DNA from: Sporosarcina sp. E16_8 | GTDB taxonomy: Bacteria > Bacillota > Bacilli > Bacillales_A > Planococcaceae | Assembly (NCBI RefSeq): GCF_017347095.1 | Contig: NZ_JADPRZ010000005.1 | Span: 1-64,000, forward strand | Length of the DNA: 64,000 nucleotides | Direction of reading: 5' to 3' | Shown: positions 26,042 through 33,890 of the stretch, in pieces | Layout: each line of letters opens with the position of its first letter | Numbering within the stretch: the stretch's first letter is position 1 | Program-made: the position numbers and the translations under genes | Notes under the pieces: model-generated | The model's database searches: none | What the model saw: the letters and a program-made list of their open reading frames with translations, nothing else | Told to the model about the DNA's origin: nothing

Positions 26042-26520
26042 ATGATTAATAAAATATGGACAACGGTTGGAAAACCCGAACAATGAATTGCTGCGGTAGA
26101 AAAATTGACAGGGAAAGTCAGATATGTTGGGGATTATTCGGTGCCAGGACTAATGCACGCGAAACTTGTGAAAAGCACATAAGTTCACGCTATGATTAAA
26201 TACATTGACACGGCTGAGGCTTGGAAAATGCCTGGTGTACGTGCAATTGTTACAGGTGAAATGTTTCCATTCATATTGGTCCCATTTTAAATAGTTAAAC
26301 ATTGATTCAATTCAGTTACGAATTATCAATGGCATAAAACCGGGTAACACCACGCCAACCCAAACCAAACCGTATTGACAGCTAACAATATCAGTGATGT
26401 GGAGAAATTTGTGAATCGAGCAAAAGAACTTATCCAGTGTGATGAAGACCAAAAAATTGATAGCGGTAAAAACAAAGTGCGAGCGAAGGGCACCTATGTA
26501 GATGCACGGGGTATCAGGAT
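26042..26520 (+). pseudogene. Xanthine dehydrogenase molybdenum-binding subunit remnant (pucD/xdhA-like)
   Basis: The first part reads WTTVGKPEQ, TGA (26084), IAAVEKLTGKVRYVGDYSVP, GLMHAKLVKST, TAA (26180), VHAMIKYIDTAEAWKMPGVR, AIVTGEMFP. This is the N-terminus of a molybdopterin-binding aldehyde/xanthine oxidase subunit (VTGKARY, PGVRAIVTGED in the family). After a large deletion a second part reads NGIKPGNTTPTQT, then in another frame TVLTANNISDVEKFVNRAKE and KNKVRAKG, as in the middle of the same family. Only about 150 of some 750 residues remain, with two stops and a frameshift. It lies 2.3 kb from the xdhC/mocA pair that would have matured its product. Confidence 0.75.
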
Positions 26521-26736
26521 ATCAAAAACTTGCATATAATTTACCCGCTGGACCGCCTGTTGAAGTTGTTGCTGTACTTGTTGTAACGATTGTAGGTCTA
26601 CCATGGAAGCCATTTGCTGAAGTAGTTGTACAGCCTGTTGCATGGCTTGTAGTGCTGGTTCTTTTTGGTGTTGAATTATTGCTCCATTTAAAAGAAATCC
26701 GCAATTTATTATTTTGTAGGATGGTGTTGAATCGCC
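26494..26736 (-). pseudogene. Gln-rich coding remnant without a start codon
   Basis: On the minus strand an 80-codon frame gives KEPALQAMQQAVQLLQQMAS and DLQSLQQVQQQLQQAVQRVN, a glutamine-rich amphipathic helix. No good start codon or ribosome binding site precedes it. The plus strand of the same DNA gives an 85-residue Leu/Val-rich frame that looks like the antisense of Gln codons. I take the minus strand as the former coding strand. Related Gln-rich helical proteins occur among spore coat proteins, but no family is clear. Confidence 0.35.
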
Positions 26737-26781
26737 TTAATCAGGAATTGCAGGCGTAGCATCGATTTGCCAAAATGACAT

Positions 26782-26827
26782 AAAAATAACCCATCCCCGA
26801 GTTAACCACTTTTAGGGAATGGGTATT
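26782..26827. terminator. Terminator-like hairpin
   Basis: AATAACCCATCCCC and GGGAATGGGTATT form an imperfect stem. The left arm and loop (AAAAATAACCCATCC..GAGTTAAC) are shared with the hairpin after the small toxin gene at 30735, so the two are copies of one element. Confidence 0.6.
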
Positions 26828-26886
26828 CAATCTTATAACTAATTCCGTAAGAATTTAGTCCGAAATACGTAAAACATACTTAAACC

Positions 26887-27282
26887 TTACCACTTTAATG
26901 TCATTAGTAAATGACAACAATCACCTGCACTTTCATCGTTGTTTAATTCAATACGAATTCCAGTTGGGCTAAAATATGTTTTAATTTTTAATGTGATGCC
27001 TGTTGATACAATTAAATCCTCTACCTTTTTTGTATTTGATAGTTGTGCTGCTTCCATTAACTCATGTGCGAATTCTTTAGAGTTAACGATCTTTCCTGCT
27101 AACAAATCCGCCTGTTTCAATAGTTCTTGAAATCTTTGTGCCGAAGTATTCAACACTTGTGTATTTATAGATGGAAAAGGACTTGGTGGTTTTAAAACGG
27201 TCTGTGGATGTAATTGCTCGTTGAACAACCGCCGTGGATCAGAATAAGGATAAGTCCAGTGTGGATAAGGGTTATAGTGCAT
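26887..27282 (-). CDS. Conserved Bacillales protein, possibly spore-associated
   Basis: A 131-residue soluble protein with a Tyr/Pro/His-rich head (MHYNPYPHWTYPYSDPRR), a helical middle (TSAQRFQELLKQADLLAGKI, EFAHELMEAAQLSNTKKVED) and a C-terminal beta region ending DCCHLLMTLKW. I recall similar Bacillus proteins ending in a TDCCHL...LRW motif, often in spore formers, but cannot name the family. GGAGG lies seven bases before the ATG. It is followed by a terminator-like hairpin and lies next to a spore hydrolase gene in the same direction. Confidence 0.65.
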   Translation of the reverse strand: MHYNPYPHWTYPYSDPRRLFNEQLHPQTVLKPPSPFPSINTQVLNTSAQRFQELLKQADLLAGKIVNSKEFAHELMEAAQLSNTKKVEDLIVSTGITLKIKTYFSPTGIRIELNNDESAGDCCHLLMTLKW

Positions 27283-27400
27283 GAGAATGCCTCCATTCCA
27301 AGTATCGGGTATCCTATTCTATGTTCAGTGACTCTGTGCGGTTAGGGTAATTGGAAGAATCGATAATGAAATTGGAAGAGGTAATAAATCTAGTGCATTT

Positions 27401-28672
27401 CTAGATTCTTTTCCGGATTGTAAAGTTATCTTCCAGTAACAACCAGTTCTGTGGGAATGGATAACCAAGTACCCAGTAACTGATTCCTCGTAAATGATAA
27501 TCTTTTACCATATCAAACTTTGCCTGTGCACTACGGGCATCTTCAAACCAGACTTCATGGTTACGCCCCTGTTCATCCGTGTATCGATAGAATGGAGACT
27601 GAGCAATAGGGTCATATTGAATGGCCGCCCCATACTGAATAGCGCGGCGGATTGCCTCCTGCTGGCTGAATGTTTCCGCCTCTTGTCCTTGCACGTGGGG
27701 TAGCAACCAGTCGCGCGCGTAGATTTGAAAACCAAACAGGATTTTGTTTCTTGGGATAACGGTGACAGCGTAATCTAGCACTTTTTTTATTTCATTTAGC
27801 GGAGAAATTGCCTGCGGAGGACCTAATCGATAACCCCATTCATAGGTCATCAATACCACGAAATCAACGATTCTTCCGTGTGCTGCGTAATCATGTGCTT
27901 CGTATAATAACCCTTTTTGGTCACCGCTGATTTTCGGGGCAAGAGCTGATGAGACGGAATAACCTTCCGGATGCAAGCGGTCCACTGCACGTTGTAAAAA
28001 TTGGTTATAGTTTTCACGGTCGGCCGGAAACACATTTTCAAAGTCGATATTTAATCCTTGATAGCCTTTTTCTTTCATGACTTTTAAAATATTGGTCAGT
28101 AACACATCTTGGATATCAGTACTTGCAAGGATTGTATGTGCAAGACTAGATCCGGCAGCCGTGGCACTGAAATTTGTAATGGCCATCACAGGAACAATTC
28201 TTTCGGCGGCAGCAGATTGAAGCATGGCGGTATCGTCAAGTGAAGTTAGTCCACCGTCTTCACGTATTGAATAGACAAAAGGCATCCAATAGGTTAAATA
28301 TTGGCCCACTTCTTGAATTTCTCGAGCCCCTGTTTCCCCTGTATTGATTGTGTAGGCATTCACATCAATAACTGGTTTATGGGCGGGGATGGTTAAAATA
28401 GTTCCGGATAAAATCATATTAGGATCTTGAATTTGATTTGACTCACTAATTTCTTTGATAGTTGTACCATAACGATGTGCAATTTCTGTTAAATTTTCAC
28501 CAGGTTGTACCCTATGTGTCTTTGGGGGTGTTGGAACGACTAGAGCCAACCCACTTACTAGTTTACTTGGACTTACCAACTTGTTAGCAGTCACAATTTG
28601 GGTTACAGTGACGCCGTAGCGTTGTGCAATCAACCATAATGTTTCACCTGGATGTACGACATGAATTTGCAT
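27401..28672 (-). CDS. Spore germination/cortex hydrolase, LysM-GH18 (YaaH/SleL-type)
   Basis: N-acetylglucosaminidase-like enzyme acting on spore cortex peptidoglycan. The 423-residue product starts with two LysM repeats (about 2-46, VHPGETLWLIAQRYGV; 52-95, VQPGENLTEIAHRYGT), then a glycosyl hydrolase 18 barrel (about 105-415) with the catalytic strand GLNIDFENV (DxxE, glutamate as acid). FVVLMTYEWG and GISYWVLGYPFP are other barrel strands. There is no signal peptide, as in YaaH and SleL, which are made in the mother cell. GAGGAGA lies seven bases before ATG 28672. It stands alone with a strong terminator upstream. Confidence 0.9.
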   Translation of the reverse strand: MQIHVVHPGETLWLIAQRYGVTVTQIVTANKLVSPSKLVSGLALVVPTPPKTHRVQPGENLTEIAHRYGTTIKEISESNQIQDPNMILSGTILTIPAHKPVIDVNAYTINTGETGAREIQEVGQYLTYWMPFVYSIREDGGLTSLDDTAMLQSAAAERIVPVMAITNFSATAAGSSLAHTILASTDIQDVLLTNILKVMKEKGYQGLNIDFENVFPADRENYNQFLQRAVDRLHPEGYSVSSALAPKISGDQKGLLYEAHDYAAHGRIVDFVVLMTYEWGYRLGPPQAISPLNEIKKVLDYAVTVIPRNKILFGFQIYARDWLLPHVQGQEAETFSQQEAIRRAIQYGAAIQYDPIAQSPFYRYTDEQGRNHEVWFEDARSAQAKFDMVKDYHLRGISYWVLGYPFPQNWLLLEDNFTIRKRI

Positions 28673-28760
28673 ATAGGTCTCTCCTCGTATATTCATCTCT
28701 TATATGATATTCAAAAGGGAGTGAGGATAGTATTGATAATATGATTACCTCTCAGGTTAT

Positions 28761-28814
28761 ACAAAAAGACCAATCTTCGACAAATTAAAATATGTCGAAG
28801 ATTGGTCTTTTGTA
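28761..28814. terminator. Strong bidirectional terminator
   Basis: ACAAAAGACC-type arms: AAAAAGACCAATCTTCGACA pairs with TGTCGAAGATTGGTCTTTT around an AATTAAAATA loop. It separates the spore hydrolase promoter region from the TOTE ruin. Confidence 0.85.
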
Positions 28815-28949
28815 TATAAGCGAAAAAGTATATGCGACAAAAATGAAGTTCGATAAAATTCCATCAGAAAGCACTCCAATCTAAAATAGCCTCATCAACT
28901 GTTGTATTCCCCATAGAATCGAATCCTTTTAGGCGTTTTTCATGCATTT

Positions 28950-29258
28950 TCATTCTATTTCCGGTTTTTTGCATATAGTTGGCTTCCATTCATTTGAACA
29001 TGCAGGCACATAACCGGATCTACCGCATCTAGATTCCCATCGTTTCGCATACAGGTCTAATCTACCTTTGAATAAATTCCGAAACAGATTAATTTTATCA
29101 AGCGGTTCTGATTTATTTGTAACCTATTTATGTATATCAAGGACATTTTCGTTTATTGGTTTACCAGGTAATTGTTGCTGAATGAGTTGCTTTAGATACT
29201 CATTCTCTTTGCGTAATTGATCACATTCAGCTAACGCTTTTTGTAATTGAAGGTCCAT
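28950..29258 (-). pseudogene. TOTE conflict system primase-like remnant
   Basis: The ATG at 29258 opens a coiled-coil head, LQKALAECDQLRKENEYLKQ, as found at the start of TOTE-system proteins. After a stop (29124-29126) the same frame continues SEPLDKINLFRNLFKGRLDL, YAKRWESRCGRSGYVPACSN, EWKPTICKKPEIE and a second stop at 28950. The pattern LFRxLFKGRxDxYAxRWE...GKSGYxPAC.NEW...CxKP is the N-terminus of the archaeo-eukaryotic-primase domain of TOTE conflict proteins. About 100 codons remain of a protein normally over 700; the primase active site, helicase and nuclease parts are gone. Confidence 0.6.
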
Positions 29259-29403
29259 AGTGAACACCCTCTTATTTAATTTATTAATCCATTAATAAAT
29301 CTACTTTACATTCTAAACACTGAATCTTCAAGTATTGTATAATTAGATTGATGAATGTAACCAAAATTTATGTAACAAACTATAAGGGAGTTGAGGAGTG
29401 AAA

Positions 29404-30114
29404 ATGATTAAAGCGGTACTATTTGACTTGGATGGGACTTTGTTAAATCGAGATGCATCTGTAGAAAGGTTCATTAATTCACAGTACGAACGTTTACATG
29501 AATGGGTAGGACATATCCGAAAAGAGAAGTATATTTCAAGGTTTATTGAGTTAGATTGCCGAGGATACGTTTGGAAAGATAAAGTTTATCAACGAATGGT
29601 TGCAGAATTTAATATAACGGGGCTGACCTGGGAACAATTACTTCAGGATTATGTGAATCATTTTAAAGAGCATTGCGTTCCATTTCCTAACCTTCATAAA
29701 ATGTTGACAACACTCGTAAATCAAACAATTATCCTAGGGATTATTAGTAATGGGAAAGAGCAGTTTCAGATGGAGAATATAATAACGCTTGGTATTAAAG
29801 ACTACTTTGAAACGATTTTAATATCTGAAACGGAAGGTATTAAAAAACCGGATTCTCGAATATTCGAGAAGGCGTTAGAGCAACTTAATGTATCCGCAAA
29901 TGAATGCCTTTTTGTCGGGGATCATCCAGTAAATGATGTGAAAGCATCTCAAAATGTAGGGATGTTTGCTGCTTGGAAAAAGGATTCCCAGTGGAAAGAT
30001 GTAGATACAGATTTCATCGTGCATGATTTAATGGAAATACCTATAGCCGTAGAAAGCGTCAATAAAAAAGGAAGTGATTTGGCTATTACCGGAATCCCTA
30101 ATCGTAACAGCTAA
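29404..30114 (+). CDS. HAD family hydrolase
   Basis: A 236-residue phosphatase-like protein of the haloacid dehalogenase superfamily. Motif I is FDLDGTLL near the N-terminus (nucleophile Asp), motif II IISNGK, motif III the lysine of EGIKKPDSRIF, motif IV VGDHPVNDV. A helical cap lies between motifs I and II (about 20-95). It resembles YsaA/YjjG-type enzymes; the substrate is unknown. GAGGAG ends five bases before ATG 29404; an in-frame GTG (29398) is too close. Divergent from the TOTE ruin. Confidence 0.92.
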   Translation: MIKAVLFDLDGTLLNRDASVERFINSQYERLHEWVGHIRKEKYISRFIELDCRGYVWKDKVYQRMVAEFNITGLTWEQLLQDYVNHFKEHCVPFPNLHKMLTTLVNQTIILGIISNGKEQFQMENIITLGIKDYFETILISETEGIKKPDSRIFEKALEQLNVSANECLFVGDHPVNDVKASQNVGMFAAWKKDSQWKDVDTDFIVHDLMEIPIAVESVNKKGSDLAITGIPNRNS

Positions 30115-30222
30115 TAGCCAAAAAAGTTTTTCATAAATAATTTATTGAAATACCCATATGATTTCCCCAGACCATCATTAGATAAAGAGAAAGATGAATT
30201 TTTACTCTGGGGGTGGATGGTC

Positions 30223-30381
30223 ATGGCGAAAAGAAACCGAGGAAAAGCATTGAAAAAGCTCCCTTCAAAAGGAAGAGGAGACTGTCCGATGTGTAATCGA
30301 AGTAGAATTAAGTTATTGTACGTTCATAGAAATGAAGCTAAAGAAATTATTAAAGTGTGTAAAAACTGCAGAGATAGATAA
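30223..30381 (+). CDS. Small zinc-ribbon protein (52 aa)
   Basis: A basic protein of 52 residues, MAKRNRGKALKKLPSKGRG, then CPMC and, near the end, CKNC, two CxxC pairs about 25 residues apart that should bind one zinc. Similar short zinc-ribbon proteins are common in Bacillus and of unknown function; nucleic-acid binding is plausible given the basic head. GGGGGTGG precedes the ATG at 30223, giving the best start; longer in-frame starts lack a site. A terminator follows. Confidence 0.75.
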   Translation: MAKRNRGKALKKLPSKGRGDCPMCNRSRIKLLYVHRNEAKEIIKVCKNCRDR

Positions 30382-30420
30382 TTTTACTAGGATCGTAGAA
30401 TACTTTATTATTTTGATTTA

Positions 30421-30448
30421 AGGCATCTTTCGAGATGTCTTTTTTTTC
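30421..30448 (+). terminator. Terminator after the zinc-ribbon gene
   Basis: AGGCATCTTTCGAGATGTCT hairpin followed by eight T. Confidence 0.8.
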
Positions 30449-30653
30449 ACATAAAGGTGATGATAGGGATGCACATGGTTTACACAGGAGTAGTGAAAAT
30501 CAGATTTGGATGGTAGTTTTCATCATAATTCCGAATAACTATTTGCTCAATAATAAGGTTTGAAGGAACGTATGTATGGTATAATAGTTTAGTAATAGAA
30601 TAGGTGACTCAAGGGTGGTTGGCTCATTCCCATTTTGAAGGGGGGTGGCGCTA

Positions 30654-30740
30654 ATGACAGTATTCGAAGGATTAATGCTAACATTTACATTTGGAGCATT
30701 AATTATTGCGATACTATCATTTAACCAAAAACAAAAATAA
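30654..30740 (+). CDS. Putative holin-like type I toxin (28 aa)
   Basis: A 28-residue peptide, MTVFEGLMLTFTFGALIIAI then LSFNQKQK: one membrane helix with a short acidic head and a basic tail. This is the pattern of the putative holin-like toxins of Bacillales (TxpA/BsrG-like), which damage the membrane and are held in check by an overlapping antisense RNA. An exceptionally strong ribosome binding site (GAAGGGGGGTGG) precedes the ATG. A hairpin follows at once. No antisense promoter was confirmed. The leader GACTCAAGG.TGGT.GGCTCA recurs at 31469 without a toxin. Confidence 0.72.
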   Translation: MTVFEGLMLTFTFGALIIAILSFNQKQK

Positions 30741-30779
30741 CCCATCCTTGAGTTAACGGCTCAATTAGGATGGATTATT
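30735..30779. terminator. Hairpin after the small toxin gene
   Basis: AATAACCCATCCT and AGGATGGATTATT form the stem around a TGAGTTAACGGCTCA inner hairpin. It would end the toxin mRNA and could act both ways. Confidence 0.7.
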
Positions 30780-30827
30780 TCATACCTGATGCTAATCCCC
30801 TTGTAGGGAACCTGCTTATTACATTGA

Positions 30828-30862
30828 CCGTTTGGTGTTAACGCACCAAGCGGTATTTTTTA
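30828..30862 (+). terminator. Orphan terminator hairpin
   Basis: CCGTTTGGTG and CACCAAGCGG enclose TTAACG, followed by TATTTTTTATT. No gene on the plus strand ends just before it, so it may belong to an untranslated RNA or be left from a lost gene. Confidence 0.6.
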
Positions 30863-31023
30863 TTATATTCTAATCTTATTCTCATTATACGTTCGAAGGC
30901 TTCATCTATCAAGTGTTTCATTCGGGTAAGCTTTTGTATATGGGTAATTTTGAAAAAGTTCGGAAAACAATTTAATTAAATTGTGATGAAAGCGTATGGT
31001 ATATTGATGGGAAAGGGGTTGCA

Positions 31024-31464
31024 ATGATGAATGAATTAACGATTAGAGAGCTTCAATCACGTGACGAAATTGTTGAAGCGTACCCGATTATGAAGCAGTT
31101 GCGAACACATCTGGATGAAGTTACATACTTGGAATTAGTCTGTGAGGCACAAGAGAAAGATCGTTACCAACTGTTCGCATTACAAAGTGATGGAGAAATC
31201 GTTGCGGTAATTGGTTTTAAGCCAATGATCACACTTTATTATGGCAGATTCATTTGGATTTGTGATTTGGTGACGGATACCACGAAACGGTCTAGCGGGT
31301 ATGGGAAGAAGCTACTTACCTATGTCCATAAATGGGCAAAAGACAACGGCTATGAAAGTGTTGCGCTGTCATCAGGCTTGCAACGAACAGACGCACATCG
31401 ATTTTATGAAGAGAAAATGAAGTACGACAAAGTGAGTTATGTATTTAAAAAATCGTTAGGATAG
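31024..31464 (+). CDS. GNAT family N-acetyltransferase
   Basis: A 146-residue acetyltransferase. Motif A is in IWICDLVTDTTKRSSGYGKKLLTYVHKWA (acetyl-CoA pyrophosphate loop R/KxxGYGK), and the C-terminal part GYESVALSSGLQRTDAHRFYEEKMKYDK is motif B with the usual catalytic or binding tyrosine. AAAGGGG lies five bases before the first of two ATG codons. It stands alone; substrate unknown. Confidence 0.9.
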   Translation: MMNELTIRELQSRDEIVEAYPIMKQLRTHLDEVTYLELVCEAQEKDRYQLFALQSDGEIVAVIGFKPMITLYYGRFIWICDLVTDTTKRSSGYGKKLLTYVHKWAKDNGYESVALSSGLQRTDAHRFYEEKMKYDKVSYVFKKSLG

Positions 31465-31468
31465 ATAT

Positions 31469-31489
31469 TAGACTCAAGGATGGTCGGCT
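31469..31489 (+). repeat. Second copy of the toxin leader sequence
   Basis: AGACTCAAGGATGGTCGGCTCA matches GACTCAAGGGTGGTTGGCTCA at 30606, upstream of the holin-like toxin, with two differences. No toxin frame follows, so this is likely a ruin of a duplicated toxin locus. Confidence 0.55.
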
Positions 31490-31584
31490 CACTAAAGGAA
31501 GGCAGTAGGTTATACACTTCCGAAAATAGCCAATCACATGCAAATCTATATCTTTACAACATTTTACTGAAGACATACAATCGT

Positions 31585-31700
31585 GAACATATTAGGAAGC
31601 CAAGGCTTTAATCACCTACAAGATATCGTTGATAGTGACGAAATCTTCTTTCGTGAGTCTATGAAGGGAAATGAAATCACGCCATCCAACTGTTGATGTT
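31585..31700 (+). pseudogene. IS1595-type transposase fragment
   Basis: One frame reads ILGSQGFNHLQDIVDSDEIF then FRESMKGNEITPSNC and a stop. The sequence (V)xxDExFFRESxKGN is like the first catalytic-acid segment of ISXO2/IS1595-family transposases. About 35 codons remain, without ends or inverted repeats. Identification rests on this single motif. Confidence 0.35.
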
Positions 31701-31767
31701 GAGACAATAAGAAGTGCATTGAAAAGACCCTATTTAGGGGGCAATTTGATTTTTATAAATCAGTTGT

Positions 31768-32205
31768 CTATCTTCTGATAAATTTTTGGAAAATACCTAT
31801 CAAAAATCTTGCGAATGGTGTGGTAAGTGGAAGTAAAATAAATGCATAAATTGTACCCCAAATCAATGTGCCTTCAACGTTTATCGTTTTCATGCCACCT
31901 CTAACGATAGTTTCGGCAAAAATCGCGCCTATCGTCCCACTATATAGAGTTACAAGAAATGCACTTAAAAGACTTATGAGCCAAAGTTTTTTGTTGGAGA
32001 CTTCGTTTCTATTGTGAAAATATCCCCCTAATACTGCAAAGGTAATTGCAAAAGGAATTATTACTGAGAAATACAACCAATTTTCACCCCAATATAGAGT
32101 TATTCCACCAGCCAATGTTTGTCCTATAAGCATAAATAACAATGCAGTAATGAATGAAAATAAAGTACCGAAAATAAGACCTTTTAACCAAGAAATATTT
32201 TTCAT
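31768..32205 (-). CDS. Four-helix membrane protein, unknown function
   Basis: The 145-residue product has four hydrophobic segments: GLIFGTLFSFITALLFMLI, WLYFSVIIPFAITFAVLGGY, LWLISLLSAFLVTLYSGTIG and TLIWGTIYAFILLPLTTPF, with a basic C-terminus (FQKFIRR). A ribosome binding site AGGTGGTGA precedes the ATG at 32205. No family is recognised. It lies in the decayed region but has no stops and normal codon use. Confidence 0.72.
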   Translation of the reverse strand: MKNISWLKGLIFGTLFSFITALLFMLIGQTLAGGITLYWGENWLYFSVIIPFAITFAVLGGYFHNRNEVSNKKLWLISLLSAFLVTLYSGTIGAIFAETIVRGGMKTINVEGTLIWGTIYAFILLPLTTPFARFLIGIFQKFIRR

Positions 32206-32430
32206 AATCTAATCACCACCTAATACACATTTTGAGATATATGGACTAAATAATTTGTATCGTTACGTTACTATTCTACCATAAAATAGTAACACTCCAA
32301 CTTTCGCCACGTCACTTGTGAGCGGTGATTAGAATACTTACTTTATTCACAAAGTGTCAAACTAATTTCAAACGATTTACGGATTAACTGATAGGATAGA
32401 AATCAAGATTGAGGAAGCATGTGGTGAACT

Positions 32431-32679
32431 ATGGAAAATGAAAAGTGGTGGATTAAAAGAATAAAGAGGAACGGCAGCGACACAGCGGCAAATGAACTTG
32501 TTGCGAAATACTATAAGGAATTATACATCTATATTTACAAGTAAACGCTCAATACGGAGTTATCGCTTGATCTCACGCAGGAACTATTTATTAGTGTACT
32601 GAAGACGATTCATAATTAAGACAGTAAGAAGGCGGCATTCCTGACTTGGTTGTACAAGCATAAATTCGTAGAAATATAG
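32431..32679 (+). pseudogene. ECF sigma factor remnant
   Basis: From ATG 32431 the frame gives WWIKRIKRNGSDTAANELVA, KYYKELYIYIYK, a TAA (32542-32544), TLNTELSLDLTQELFISVLK, TIHN, a second TAA, DSKKAAFLTWLYKHKF and TAG at 32677. This is region 2 of a sigma-70 family factor (KxxxELYxYxYK, DLTQExFISVL, FRTWLYKIA). Region 4 is absent and no anti-sigma gene follows. Two stops and the loss of the C-terminal half mark it as dead. Confidence 0.65.
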
Positions 32680-32799
32680 TAATCTAAAGGTCAAATGAGG
32701 GTGATGGGTTTTAAAAGTTGAATCCTTGCACGTGAGTGGTTAATGAAGAGTGTAAATGAGCACATTGTTTCCTATTCGGCTAAAGGGGTGAAGCAGATG

Positions 32800-33693
32800 G
32801 ATGTTCCTAAAATACCTTTTTTAACAAACTGTTTGTCTTATCGGTTAATCAACGAAGGTTTTTCAACTGATGTGAAATGGTGTGTCGATGAGAAGTATTT
32901 AGTACGCATTTCTCCAACTACGGACGTTAGCCAGTTAGAAAAGCAGGCACTGTTAACAAATGCGGTTCATGCAATTGAACCTCGTATTCCGTACGTGCAC
33001 GAAGTAGGATTACATAAGGGTCATGCATACATGATTTTAGATTACATTGTTGGAGAAAACGGAGAGGCAATGTTGCCAACCCGCAGTTATGCGGTTCAGT
33101 ATCGAATCGGTCAACAGGTCGGACAAACTCTTCGAAATATGCATAGCATTCAAGCTCCCACTGATTGTCCAACCTGGGAAGAACGCTGGACGAGGCGTGT
33201 AGAACTACTTTCTCCGCGGTATGAAGAAATTGCTGCTAAAAACGGTAGGTATCTTCGGGTTTTAGGCTTTGTACAGGAACATTTGCATTTGTTTAAGGGT
33301 CGTCCTAGTCACGTTCAACATTATGATTTTCATCCGGGGAACATCTTGATTCAAGATGATCAGTTCACGGGTTTGATTGATATGCAAAAGATTACGTATG
33401 GGGATCCGGTAAATGAGTTTTACAAAATGGAATATTTTAATGTACCCGTGAGTATAGCCTATTCGCGTGGTGTAGTAGATGGTTATCATAATAACCAGCC
33501 CATTCCAAGTACTTTCTGGGCATTACACAGACTGTATGCTGCTATCCATATCCTCTCTGCTGAAGTATGGGCAAATGAAATTAGCCTAGATCAACAACAG
33601 AAATTCAAAAAATATACAGTGTTTACGATGGATCAATTTGATGATTTCAAGTTACTCATTCCGAAATGGTACACGGAAGATACGGGAGACTAA
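32800..33693 (+). CDS. Aminoglycoside phosphotransferase (APH) family kinase
   Basis: A 297-residue kinase-fold protein. The N-lobe contains VKWCVDEKYLVRISP and an ELEKQALLTNAV-like helix; the C-lobe has the Brenner motif HVQHYDFHPGNILIQ (catalytic Asp, Asn) and FTGLIDMQKITYGDP (metal-binding Asp). The family phosphorylates aminoglycosides, choline, homoserine and other small alcohols; similar standalone genes in Bacillales are not necessarily resistance genes. AAAGGGGTGA precedes ATG 32800; an earlier in-frame ATG (32743) lacks such a site. Confidence 0.88.
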   Translation, partial: DVPKIPFLTNCLSYRLINEGFSTDVKWCVDEKYLVRISPTTDVSQLEKQALLTNAVHAIEPRIPYVHEVGLHKGHAYMILDYIVGENGEAMLPTRSYAVQYRIGQQVGQTLRNMHSIQAPTDCPTWEERWTRRVELLSPRYEEIAAKNGRYLRVLGFVQEHLHLFKGRPSHVQHYDFHPGNILIQDDQFTGLIDMQKITYGDPVNEFYKMEYFNVPVSIAYSRGVVDGYHNNQPIPSTFWALHRLYAAIHILSAEVWANEISLDQQQKFKKYTVFTMDQFDDFKLLIPKWYTEDTGD

Positions 33694-33840
33694 TCTTTTT
33701 ATTTAATGGTTGAAGTTTAACAATGTGTATACGGTTATGGTGATGAATGGACATTTGTAGTAGAGGTAAGTAATTACTTAGTCTTTTCGTGAAAGAAACT
33801 AAGGTGAAAGAACCGCTACAGCACGGCGGCTTCTATTAAA

Positions 33841-33866
33841 GTGATTAATGAGTTATCATTAATCAC
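33841..33866. promoter_or_regulatory. Perfect inverted repeat upstream of fni
   Basis: GTGATTAATGA (33841-33851) and TCATTAATCAC (33856-33866) form a perfect 11-bp repeat with a four-base loop, 24 bases before the fni start. No T run follows, so it is not a standard terminator. It could be an operator or a structure in the fni leader. Confidence 0.5.
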
Positions 33867-33890
33867 AACAGGAAAGGCGAGTGTTTCTAA

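Noticed and set aside
26502..26759. 85-codon plus-strand Leu/Val-rich frame
   Set aside because: Looks like the antisense of a Gln-rich coiled coil and has no ribosome binding site.
30539..30745. 68-codon minus-strand frame across the toxin gene
   Set aside because: Antisense shadow; any minus-strand product here is more likely a regulatory RNA.
32800..33693. Antibiotic resistance call for the APH-family gene
   Set aside because: The motifs show only the kinase fold; many family members act on metabolites, so resistance is not supported.
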